A stretch of 64,000 bases of DNA from assembly GCA_964036045.1 (NCBI GenBank), contig OZ038386.1:16628329-16692328 (forward strand), given 5' to 3'. Every line of letters starts with the position of its first letter. Within the stretch, counting starts at the first letter, position 1. Source of the DNA: Eutreptiella sp. 'Long Island Sound 2002' (lineage: Eukaryota > Euglenozoa > Euglenophyceae > Eutreptiales > Eutreptiaceae). Below the pieces are notes generated by a model that worked only from the letters and a program-made list of their open reading frames with translations, made no database searches and was not told where the DNA came from. The position numbers were made by a program, and so were the translations under genes. Positions 54,641 to 64,000 of the stretch are shown here, in pieces.

Positions 54641-56397
54641 CGGGAACAAAAAAAGTACAGTACCATAGAGCTAATTTTCCGGACACGAACACCAGGCATG
54701 AACAAACAATAGTGGAAACACACCATGGACAGTACCTGCCCATGCTATGTGCCACACCCAATCCCTCTACGTGGCAGATGGTGAAATGTAGTTCAGAACT
54801 CATTGTGATAGTAGGTGCAGTGATTGAACGTACACATAGATGGTACAATTATTCTTTCTTTAAATCGAACAGAGGAACATTCTCAGCCTCCCGTTGTTAC
54901 GACAGCCATAGCAGTTGCGGAGGGGTGTGTTGTATCGCACTCGGGATGCAGGATGAACACATTTCAGTATTTTCTCGTGACACACAAACAATCCCAAAAC
55001 ATAAAGGGCATAGGTTTGGCAGTATCTCCACTAGGCTGCAGGCTTGCCGGCTCAGCCTTAGGTGGCAAATAGGCTCCCCCTATTTTCGGGAACCTAAAAA
55101 ACAAACAAACATTTTTTACAGCGAACTTAGATGGGTAGGTATTGGGGCCCACCAAGGTGTAGCAAGGGCTAGAAATAGGGTATGGCAGCTGACAAGATCC
55201 TAGCCTTCAGAACTTCAAAAATAGCTAATATTTGGATGAAATACAACCACAAGAGCTTATTGCATCCTCAATACTGCATTTCTCACTATGATGGTGGAGA
55301 ACAATACACTAAATAGTAACTTTCAATTTGGTCCGGGTGTATACAGGGCTACAAATCGCTATTTTTAAGGGAAAATGGCTATTTTTTTGAGTTCTGTAAG
55401 TGGTCCTGTCATCAGTGATGTCGTACCCTATTTTTCGCCCTTGCTACCCCATGGTGGGCCCCAACACCTAACTCTACCCATCGAATTACCTTCTAGAACA
55501 TGTTCTTTGTTTGAGTTCCCCATCCTCAAAATTGGCGGGGGTCCCTACTTCCCACCCAAAGCCCAGCCAGTGACCTTGCAGCCCGGCGGATATACTGCCA
55601 AACCTGTGCCATATGAAGGTATGGACCCTGCATGAGAAGGGGTTCATTGATGATGAAGAAACCAAGTGCACGGGGGTGATCAAGAGCCTTAGATGATGGC
55701 AAAGAGATCAGAAGGTCAGTGAGTCACGAATCCAAGTTAGGATTGTCGACGGGTATGGTGTGCTACTCATGAACCTTGAAGAGTGGTGCTCACTGGTAGT
55801 TCACATCATTTGGAAGCAGACAGCAGTGTTTGGCCCGGATGCTATGGAAGTGCTGTGGTAGGGGAAGGGCGGTACGCACTTGGGAGACTGAACTGATGGT
55901 GCCGCGAGGGAGTGGCAAGAGGATGGTAGACATTCCGATGGGAGTGGAGGGGAGGGACAGTGCAGGATATGGTTTGTCCTCAGGAGCTACATAGACAAAC
56001 ACACACGTGCAACACATTTGTGCCTTTGTGCCTCTATTGAACCAGCACTGCGAAAACCCATGTGGCATAAAGATGTGACCCTGTTGACAGGCATCCAGAT
56101 GTTGGGACCAAGGGGCCATGGTACAACAATGTTCGCATTGGCCCAGCATACACTGTGCACTGTCAAATTGCAAAATCATGCAAACGTATGGAGCGCAGGG
56201 CTCGTAGCTAAATGGATACAGCAGGTGTTTGTAAAGCATATCTCTATAAGTGCTGAGTGCCCAACTCTTTCCTCCATCCTCAACAAAACTCCCATCCCCC
56301 CGGGCTCTCTCCAACGTTGGTTCGTTCACTTGTAGGCATGCATGCTCTATTGTTGCCCCCGATGGTACCGTCCCAGTCAGCAGTCGCCCAATCCACC
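54641..56397. other. No supported gene
   Basis: Frames are short and without domains on either strand. The stretch ggctcgtagctaaatggata near 56200 resembles a tRNA A-box but lacks the rest of a tRNA. Confidence 0.3.
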
Positions 56398-56740
56398 TGC
56401 ATCGCCTTGGGTGTCCCCTGCTCATTTTCGCTCTGTTAGCTGTACCCCACTCCTTTCCGTAGAGCAAACCCCCGCCATGAGTGAATGGTGGATCCTGGCA
56501 GATGTGTAATCACCTGAAAGATCTCCCTTGTGTACCACAATGAATGAGTAGTGCGCTGCTATTGTCCAGCTGCGTCGCCTTAGGTACCCCCCCCTCATTT
56601 TCGCTCTGTTAGCTGTACCCCACTCCTTTCCCTAGAGCAAACCCTCGCCATGAGTGAATGGTGGATCCTGGCAGATGTGTAATCACCTGAAAGATCTCCC
56701 TTGTGTACCACAATGAATGAGTAGTGCGCTGCTATTGTCC
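56398..56740. repeat. 173-bp tandem duplication
   Basis: The stretch from gcatcgcctt through attttcgctctgttagctg to gcgctgctattgtcc occurs at 56398-56567 and again at about 56570-56740, offset by 173 bp and nearly identical. The second copy ends 20 bp before the ATG of the Stc1-like gene, so any promoter or 5' leader of that gene lies in duplicated DNA. Confidence 0.85.
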
Positions 56741-56759
56741 CGCTGGGACTTTGTGGGAC

Positions 56760-57113
56760 ATGCCAGAGCTCTACCATTGTGGTGCGTGTGCACAACAACG
56801 GCCGCCTCACAAATTTCGGGCCAAATCTTTGTATGAGTTTGAGCGAGGAAGGTTGAAGGCCAAGGACCTGAAATGCACCGAGTGCACAGTGAAGCAGGGC
56901 AAAGGCAGTAAGCCACAGCCTGTGACTGGCACCAAGCGTGCCACGCCCAGCTCAGCTCTGGCGGTAGACAAACGGCAGAGGATTCTTTCAGATGTTGTTC
57001 CAGTGGCAGCACAGTCGCAGCAGCAGAGCACAGCTGCAGACAAGGCACGCATTCTGGCCGTCAATCAGCAGACCACCAGAGATGTCAGGTGTGGATTGCA
57101 GGGAAAGACATGA
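56760..57113 (+). CDS. Stc1-like zinc-binding protein (short or first exon)
   Basis: From the ATG at 56760 the frame gives 117 residues. Residues 1-43 have the spacing of a Stc1-type zinc module: YHCGAC, then RPPHKF (usual form lp...Fs), a charged linker (FERGRLKAKD) and LKCTEC. The rest is a polar, Gln/Ala-rich and basic tail (GTKRATPSSALAVDKRQR, AQSQQQSTAADKARI). In fission yeast Stc1 links RNAi to heterochromatin methylation through this fold. In algae the module occurs in uncharacterised proteins, so the role here is unknown. A donor (ATGTCAG then GTGTGG) at 57087 may mark a splice, in which case the C-terminus differs. The 26-bp satellite starts 83 bp downstream of the stop. Confidence 0.45.
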   Translation: MPELYHCGACAQQRPPHKFRAKSLYEFERGRLKAKDLKCTECTVKQGKGSKPQPVTGTKRATPSSALAVDKRQRILSDVVPVAAQSQQQSTAADKARILAVNQQTTRDVRCGLQGKT

Positions 57114-57195
57114 ATGTGCATTCCCTTCGGTGGAGGGCTCCAGGCCGCGCAGCACATCCTGTGTACGGGCACATGCACACTGTCAAGATGTCTGT

Positions 57196-57584
57196 GAAGG
57201 GGCTGTGGGCAGTGGGGCGCGATCGAGCTGTGGGGAGTGGGGCATTCGAGGGTCTGTGGGGAGTGGGGCGGTGGAGGGGCTGTGGGGAGTCGGGCTGTCC
57301 GGAGTGGGGCAGTGAGGGGCTGTGAGGAGTGGGGCTGTGGGGAGTGCGGCAGTGGGGAGTGGGGCTGTGGAGGGGCTGTGGGGAGTGGGGCTGTGGAGGG
57401 GCTGTGGGGAATGGGGCAGTGAAGGGGCTGTGGGGAGTGAGGCAGTGGAGGGGCTGTGGGGAGTGAGGCAGTGGAGGGGCTGTGGGGAGTGGGGCTGTGA
57501 AGGGGCAGTGGGGAGTGAGGCAGTGGAGAGGCTGTGGGCAGTGGGGCAGTGAAGGGGCTGTGGGCAGTGGGGCAGTGAAGGGAG
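57196..57584 (-). repeat. 26-bp satellite, G-rich strand up, about 15 units
   Basis: Imperfect copies of the 26-bp unit in opposite orientation to the main array: the plus strand reads ggggctgtgg, ggagtggggc. Units at the left edge are shortened or rearranged, those in the middle regular. Confidence 0.9.
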
Positions 57585-58496
57585 GAGAAGGGGCCCCAGC
57601 CTGGTTCTCGTTTACGACGAGCCCCATGCGTTGCCCAACAAAGGCCAATGTAAATACAAGGAAGCGGTCCTTTCTTTCCTCCGCCCCGAGTAAGATGACT
57701 CTCGCAGCACACCTGAAGACATCCCTCTTGGCAGGCCGTCCCGGTCCTAGTGCATGGCTCGATCCACCTGCGGGTCCTCTAGCCACGGCTGTGACGGGCC
57801 CAGTCCGCCCAAGTAGACTTTCCAGGGAAGGCCAGTCCGCAGGGGGGTCTTCCCGGGGCTTCAGCACTGACTTGTGACGACGCCAGGGTATGGGGACGTA
57901 GCCCAGCATGTCCAGGCATGCTGACAGCTAGCTGGCATGGCATGCATCCGGCATTGGGGTCCCCCTAGCGTGGCTAGTGTTGTGGCACAGGCCACTGTGG
58001 GGTGTCGTGGCCTTGGGCTAGAGCGGTTTGGACGTCACAATAGATGGTCTGGGGCCTTTGGGTGCAGCACACCACCAGGGGATGGCGCCTAGGAGTAGGC
58101 CAGCCGCGATGAACCGTCTGTCCCTGCCATAACTGGTGGTCCATAAGCGGCGAGACACGGGAAAGTAGCCAGTTAAGTGCTGTTGGCATGGGGGGTCAAT
58201 GACCACGATAGCAGGCCGGATGGACAGGACCTTGTCCACAGCCAGAGCAAGCAGCTTGGAACTAGTGGAGTACACATCTGTGATGTGGTTGCTGGGCGCT
58301 TGGGGTCTCCGGACACGACAGTGCAGAGCGGCCGTGGGGTGGACCAGATGGAGATCATTGGTGGCCCATAGTCCCACCAGGATGTCCCAAGCTGGCCATT
58401 GGAATCCGTTTTCTGGCGTGCACCACTGAGGTGCACAGTGCCAGGATGGGGGCAGGGACTGCGCCATGTGGATGTCCACCAGTAGGCAGCAGTTGT
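57585..58496 (-). CDS. Exon-like segments of an unidentified protein between satellite blocks
   Basis: Two minus-strand segments look coding. The first (about 58500 down to 58080) reads CLLVDIHMAQSLPPSWH, NGFQWPAWDILVGLWATND, LLALAVDKVLSIRPAIVVIDPP and RRFIAAGLLLGAIPWW before losing sense. The second, after an acceptor-like gctgtcag at about 57927, reads MLGYVPIPWRRHKSVLKP, DWPSLESLLGRTGPVTAV, VFRCAARVILLGAEERKD and FLVFTLAFVGQRMGLVV before it runs into the satellite at 57585. Several hydrophobic stretches hint at a membrane protein. Donor sites are not certain and no family is recognised. Both edges are cut by the satellite, so a gene disrupted by repeat invasion is possible. Confidence 0.3.
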
Positions 58497-58587
58497 GGTG
58501 GCTGCAGGGAGTAGGGCAATGAAGGGGCTATGAGGAGTGGGGCAGTGGAGGGGCTGCAGGCAGTGGGGCTGTGAAGGGGCTTGGGAC
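58497..58587 (-). repeat. 26-bp satellite, short G-rich block of about 3 units
   Basis: The plus strand reads cagggagtagggcaatg, aaggggctatgaggagtggg, gcagtggaggggctg and related words, the same orientation as the block at 57196-57584. It is followed by 65 bp of unique DNA and then the opposite orientation. Confidence 0.85.
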
Positions 58588-58652
58588 AAAGGGTCCACAA
58601 ATACACACACGGGTCTGTGGGCACTCTGTTGTACTGCACGGCCTGCAGTCCT

Positions 58653-61600
58653 GCAACCCCACTCCCCATAGCCCCTCCAGAGCCCCTATGCACAGCCCCT
58701 CCACAGCCCCACTCCCCACAGCCCCACTCCTCATAGCCCGTCCACAGTCCCTCCCCACAGTCCCTCCACTTCCCGCCCCCTCACTGCCCCACTCCCCACA
58801 GCCCCTTCACAGCCCCACTGCCCACAGCCCCTCCACTGACCCACTCCCCACAGCCTCTCCACAGCCCCACTCCCCACAGCCCCTCCACAGCCCCACTCCC
58901 CACAGCCCCTCCACAGCCCCACTCCCCACAGCCCCTCCACAGCCCCACTCCCCACAGCCCCTCCACTGCCCCACTCCCCACAGCCCCTCCACAGCCCCAC
59001 TCCCCACAGCCCCTCCACAGCCCCACTCCCCACAGCCCCTCCACAGCCCCACTCCCCACAGCCCCTCCACAGCCCCACTCCCCACAGCCCCTCCACAGCC
59101 CCACTCCCCACAGCCCCTCCACAGCCCCACTCCCCACAGCCCCTCCACAGCCCCACTCCCCACAGCCCCTCCACAGCCTCACTCCCCACAGCCCCTCCAC
59201 AGCCCCACTCCCCACAGCCCCTCCACAGCCCCACTCCCCACAGCCCCTCCACTGCCCCACTCCCCACAGCCCCTCCACAGCCCCACTCCCCACAGCCCCT
59301 CCACAGCCCCACCCCCCACAGCCCCTTCACTGCCCCACTCCCCACAGCCCCTCCACAGCCCCACTCCCCACAGCCCCTCCACAGCCCCACTCCCCACAGC
59401 CCCTCCACAGCCCCACTCCCCACAGCCCCTCCACAGCCCCACTCCCCACAGCCCCTTCACAGCCCCACTCCCCACAGCCCCTCCACAGCCCCACTCCCCA
59501 CAGCCCCTCCACAGCCCCACTCCCCACAGCCCCTCCACTGACCCACTCCCCACAGCCTCTCCACAGCCCCACTCCTCACAGCCCCTCCACAGCCCCACTC
59601 CCCACAGCCCCTCCACTGCCCCACTCCACACAGCCCCTCCACAGCCCCACTCCCCACAGCCCCTCCACAGCCCCACTCCCCACAGCCCCTCCACTGCCCC
59701 ACTCCCCACAGCCCCTTCACAGCCCCACTCCCCACAGCCCCTCCACAGCCCCACTCCCCACAGCCCCTCCACAGCCCCACTCCCCACAGCCTCTCCACAG
59801 CCCCACTCCCCACAGCCCCTCCACAGCCCCACTCCCCACAGCCCCTCCACAGCCCCACTCCCCACAGCCCCTCCACAGCCCCACTCCCCACAGCCCCTTC
59901 ACAGCCCCACTCCCCACAGCCCCTCCACAGCCCCACTCCCCACAGCCCCTCCACAGCCCCCCTCCCCACAGCCCCTCCACAGCCCCACTCCCCACAGCCC
60001 CTCCAAAGCCCCCCTCCCCACAGCCCCTCCACAGCCCCACTCCCCACAGCCCCTCCACAGCCCCACTCCCCACAGCCCCTCCACTGACCCACTCCTCACA
60101 GCCCCTCCACGGCCCCCCTCCCCACAGCCCCTCCACAGCCCCACTCCCCACAGCCCCTCCATAGCCCCACTCCCCACAGCCCCTCCACAGCCCCACTCCT
60201 CACAGCCCCTCCACAGCCCCACTCCCCACAGCCCCTCCACTGCCCCACTCCCCACAGCCCCTCCACAGCCCCACTCCTCACAGCCCCTCCACTGCCCCAC
60301 TCCCCACAGCCCCTCCACTGACCCACTCCCCACAGCCCCTCCACAGCCCCACTCCCCACAGCCCCTCCACAGCCCCACTCCCCACAGCCCCTCCACAGCC
60401 CCACTCCCCACAGCCCCTCCAGAGCCCCACTCCCCACAGCCCCTCCACAGCCCCACTCCCCACAGCCCCTCCACAGCCCCACTCCCCACAGCCCCTCCAC
60501 AGCCCCACTCCCCACAGCCCCTCCACAGCCCCACTCCCCACAGCCCCTCCACAGCCCCCCTCCCCACAGCCCCTCCACAGCCCCACCCCCCACAGCCCCT
60601 CCACAGCCCCACTCCTCACAGCCCCTCCACAGCCCCACTCCCCACAGCCCCTCCACTGCCCCACTCCCCACAGCCCCTCCACAGCCCCACTCCTCACAGC
60701 CCCTCCACTGCCCCACTCCCCACAGCCCCTCCACTGACCCACTCCCCACAGCCCCTCCACAGCCCCACTCCCCACAGCCCCTCCACAGCCCCATTCCCCA
60801 CAGCCCCTCCACAGCCCCACTCCCCACAGCCCCTCCACAGCCCCACTCCCCACAGCCCCTTCACTGCCCCACTCCCCACAGCCCCTCCACAGCCCCACTC
60901 CCCACAGCCCCTCCACAGCCCCACTCCCCACAGCCCCTCCACAGCCCCACTCCCCACAGCCCCTCCACAGCCCCCCTCCCCACAGCCCCTCCACAGCCCC
61001 ACCCCCCACAGCCCCTCCACAGCCCCACTCCTCACAGCCCCTCCACAGCCCCACTCCCCACAGCCCCTCCACAGCCCCACTCCCCACAGCCCCTCCACAG
61101 CCCCACTCCCCACAGCCCCTCCACAGCCCCACTCCTCACAGCCCCTCCACAGCCCCACTCCCCACAGCCCCTCCACTGCCCCACTCCCCACAGCCCCTCC
61201 ACAGCCCCACTCCTCACAGCCCCTCCACTGCCCCACTCCCCACAGCCCCTCCACAGCCTCACTCCCCACAGCTACTCCACAGCCCCACTCCCCACAGCCC
61301 CTCTACAGCCCCACTCCTCACAGCCCCTCCACAGCCCCACTCCCCACAGCCCCTCTACAGCCCCACTCCCCACAGCCCCTCCACTGACCCACTCCCCACA
61401 GCCCCTCCACAGTCCCACTCCCCACAGCCCCTCCACAGCCCCACTCCCCACAGCCCCTCCACTGCCCCACTCCCCACAGCCCCTCCACTGCCTCACTCCC
61501 CACAGCCCCTTCACTGCCTCACTCCCCACAGCCCCTCCACTGCCCCACTCCCCACAGCCCCTCCACAGCCCCACTCCCCACAGCCCCTCCACAGCCCCTC

Positions 61601-64000
61601 CACAGCCCCTCCACAGCCCCACTCCCCACAGCCCCTCCACAGCCCCACTCCCCACAGCCCCTCCACAGCCCCACTCCCCACAGCCCCTCCACAGCCCCAC
61701 TCCCCACAGCCCCTCCACAGCCCCACTCCCCACAGCCCCTCCACAGCCCCACTCCCCACAGCCCCTCCACTGCCCCACTCCCCACAGCCCCTCCACAGCC
61801 CCACTCCCCACAGCCCCTCCACAGCCCCACTCCCCACAGCCCCTCCACAGCCTCACTCCCCACAGCCCCTCCACAGCCCCACTCCCCACAGCCCCTCCAC
61901 AGCCCCACTCCCCACAGCCCCTCCACTGCCCCACTCCCCACAGCCCCTCCACAGCCCCACTCCCCACAGCCCCTCCACAGCCCCACCCCCCACAGCCCCT
62001 TCACTGCCCCACTCCCCACAGCCCCTCCACAGCCCCACTCCCCACAGCCCCTCCACAGCCCCACTCCCCACAGCCCCTCCACAGCCCCACTCCCCACAGC
62101 CCCTCCACAGCCCCACTCCCCACAGCCCCTTCACAGCCCCACTCCCCACAGCCCCTCCACAGCCCCACTCCCCACAGCCCCTCCACAGCCCCACTCCCCA
62201 CAGCCCCTCCACTGACCCACTCCCCACAGCCGCTCCACAGCTCCACTCCTCACAGCCCCTCCACAGCCCCACTCCCCACAGCCCCTCCACTGCCCCACTC
62301 CCCACAGCCCCTCCACAGCCCCACTCCCCACAGCCCCTCCACAGCCCCACTCCCCACAGCCCCTCCACAGCCCCACTCCCCACAGCCTCTCCACAGCCCC
62401 ACTCCCCACAGCCCCTCCACAGCCCCACTCCCCACAGCCCCTCCACAGCCCCACTCCCCACAGCCCCTCCACAGCCCCACTCCCCACAGCCCCTCCACAG
62501 CCCCACTCCCCACAGCCCCTTCACTGCCCCACTCCCCACAGCCCCTCCACAGCCCCACTCCCCACAGCCCCTCCACAGCCCCCCTCCCCACAGCCCCTCC
62601 ACAGCCCCACTCCCCACAGCCCCTCCACAGCCCCCCTCCCCACAGCCCCTCCACAGCCCCACTCCCCACAGCCCCTCCACAGCCCCACTCCTCACAGCCC
62701 CTCCACAGCCCCCCTCCCCACAGCCCCTCCACAGCCCCACTCCCCACAGCCCCTCCACAGCCCCACTCCCCACAGCCCCTCCACAGCCCCACTCCTCACA
62801 GCCCCTCCACAGCCCCACTCCCCACGGCCCCTCCACTGCCCCACTCCCCACAGCCCCTCCACAGCCCCACTCCTCACAGCCCCTCCACTGCCCCACTCCC
62901 CACAGCCCCTCCACTGACCCACTCCCCACAGCCCCTCCACAGCCCCACTCCCCACAGCCCCTCCACAGCTCCACTCCCCACAGCCCCTCCACAGCCCCAC
63001 TCCCCACAGCCCCTCCACAGCCCCACTCCCCACAGCCCCTCCACTGCCTCACTCCCCACAGCCCCTTCACTGCCTCACTCCCCACAGCCCCTCCACAGCC
63101 CCACTCCCCACAGCCCCTCCACAGCCCCACTCCCCACAGCCCCTCCACAGCCCCACTCCCCACAGCCCCTCCACAGCCCCACTCCCCACAGCCCCTCCAC
63201 AGCCCCACTCCTCACAGCCCCTCCACAGCCCCACTCCCCACGGCCCCTCCACTGCCCCACTCCCCACAGCCCCTCCACAGCCCCACTCCTCACAGCCCCT
63301 CCACTGCCCCACTCCCCACAGCCCCTCCACTGACCCACTCCCCACAGCCCCTCCACAGCCCCACTCCCCACAGCCCCTCCACAGCTCCACTCCCCACAGC
63401 CCCTCCACAGCCCCACTCCCCACAGCCCCTCCACAGCCCCACTCCCCACAGCCCCTCCACAGCCCCACTCCCCACAGCCCCTTCACAGCCCCACTCCCCA
63501 CAGCCCCTCCACAGCCCCACTCCCCACAGCCCCTCCACATCCCCACTCCCCACAGCCCCTCCACTGACCCACTCCCCACAGCCTCTCCACAGCTCCACTC
63601 CTCACAGCCCCTCCACAGCCCCACTCCCCACAGCCCCTCCACTGCCCCACTCCCCACAGCCCCTCCACAGCCCCACTCCCCACAGCCCCTCCACAGCCCC
63701 ACTCCCCACAGCCCCTCCACAGCCCCACTCCCCACAGCCTCTCCACAGCCCCACTCCCCACAGCCCCTCCACAGCCCCACTCCCCACAGCCCCTCCACAG
63801 CCCCACTCCCCACAGCCCCTCCACAGCCCCACTCCCCACAGCCCCTCCACAGCCCCACTCCCCACAGCCCCTTCACTGCCCCACTCCCCACAGCCCCTCC
63901 ACAGCCCCACTCCCCACAGCCCCTCCACAGCCCCCCTCCCCACAGCCCCTCCACAGCCCCACTCCCCACAGCCCCTCCACAGCCCCCCTCCCCACAGCCC
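58653..64000 (+). repeat. Main 26-bp satellite array, more than 200 units, runs off the window
   Basis: The unit is two related parts: an 11-mer acagcccctcc and a 15-mer acagccccactcccc, together 26 bp. Variants (actgacccac, cctctcc, actcctc, ccacggcc) serve as markers whose spacings are multiples of 26. The first 150 bp are irregular, then the array is highly uniform. Because 26 is not divisible by 3 and the unit lacks stops, long open frames arise on both strands (up to about 938 codons on plus, about 450 on minus) with a 26-residue period; these are not evidence of protein. The complementary strand has runs of four G spaced for G-quadruplex formation in every unit. Confidence 0.97.

Noticed and set aside
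56200-56275. tRNA-like stretch (ggctcgtagctaaatggata)
   Set aside because: It resembles an A-box, but no T-arm, B-box or closing acceptor stem follows.
58571-61387. 938-codon plus-strand open frame of repeated Pro/Ser/His/Thr residues
   Set aside because: It is entirely explained by the stop-free 26-bp satellite; the same array also opens long frames on the minus strand. No start context or unique domain.
61853-63208. Long Gly/Trp/Val-rich minus-strand frames (up to about 450 codons) in the satellite
   Set aside because: They are the complement of the same repeats, with a 26-residue period from rotation of a 26-bp unit. Not evidence for protein.

Overview
This looks like nuclear DNA of a unicellular eukaryotic alga. 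Coding pieces are short and broken by spliceosomal-type introns (GT...AG with pyrimidine-rich acceptors), intergenic distances are long, and there are no bacterial operons or ribosome binding sites. A Ser/Pro-rich hydroxyproline-protein-like stalk, a 29-residue leucine-rich-repeat (LRR) protein and a MAM-type extracellular domain fit a green (prasinophyte-like) or other marine microalga. The lineage is an inference and is not proven by anything in the window. I recognise no rRNA, convincing tRNA, CRISPR, organellar or viral genes.

Layout. 0-8.5 kb: mostly unassigned, with exon-like pieces on the minus strand (115-371, 4897-5165), a relic resembling an OTU protease (2.6-3.0 kb) and a 31-bp minisatellite. 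8.5-16.9 kb: the best multi-exon gene, minus strand, encoding a CUE-domain, coiled-coil, Ser-Pro-hexamer protein. Its 3.3-kb intron holds a 694-bp TIR element with the tail of a pogo/DDE_1-type transposase. 17-25.6 kb: relatively A+T-rich DNA with a broken SAP-domain gene, a 973-bp TIR element flanked by TA, and a small three-exon gene (23.6-26.0 kb). 26-33.8 kb: mostly unassigned. 33.9-36.7 kb: a 15-repeat LRR protein and a MAM-domain reading frame. 37-45 kb: mostly non-coding, with a DDE transposase relic, minisatellites and a complete hAT-type MITE with an 8-bp target duplication. 45.2-46.8 kb: an intact membrane-anchored, proline-rich, propeller-like ectodomain gene. 48-54.6 kb: repeat-rich, with A/T-tract palindrome blocks, another TIR element flanked by TA, a 103-bp satellite array whose unit also occurs alone at 36.8 and 43.3 kb, and a decayed Ulp1-like (C48 protease) gene. 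56.4-57.1 kb: a 173-bp tandem duplication and a small Stc1-like zinc-binding protein. 57.2-64 kb: a 26-bp G-quadruplex-prone satellite that changes strand near 58.6 kb and runs off the window end with higher-order structure.

How it fits together. There is no operon-like system. The window is a few unrelated nuclear genes set in a dense history of transposon insertion and tandem-repeat growth. The most distinctive content is the repeat biology: the 26-bp and 103-bp satellites, the dispersed 31-bp unit, and TIR elements that begin with poly-C. Long open frames inside the two satellite arrays (up to about 940 codons) come from stop-free repeats and are not called as genes.
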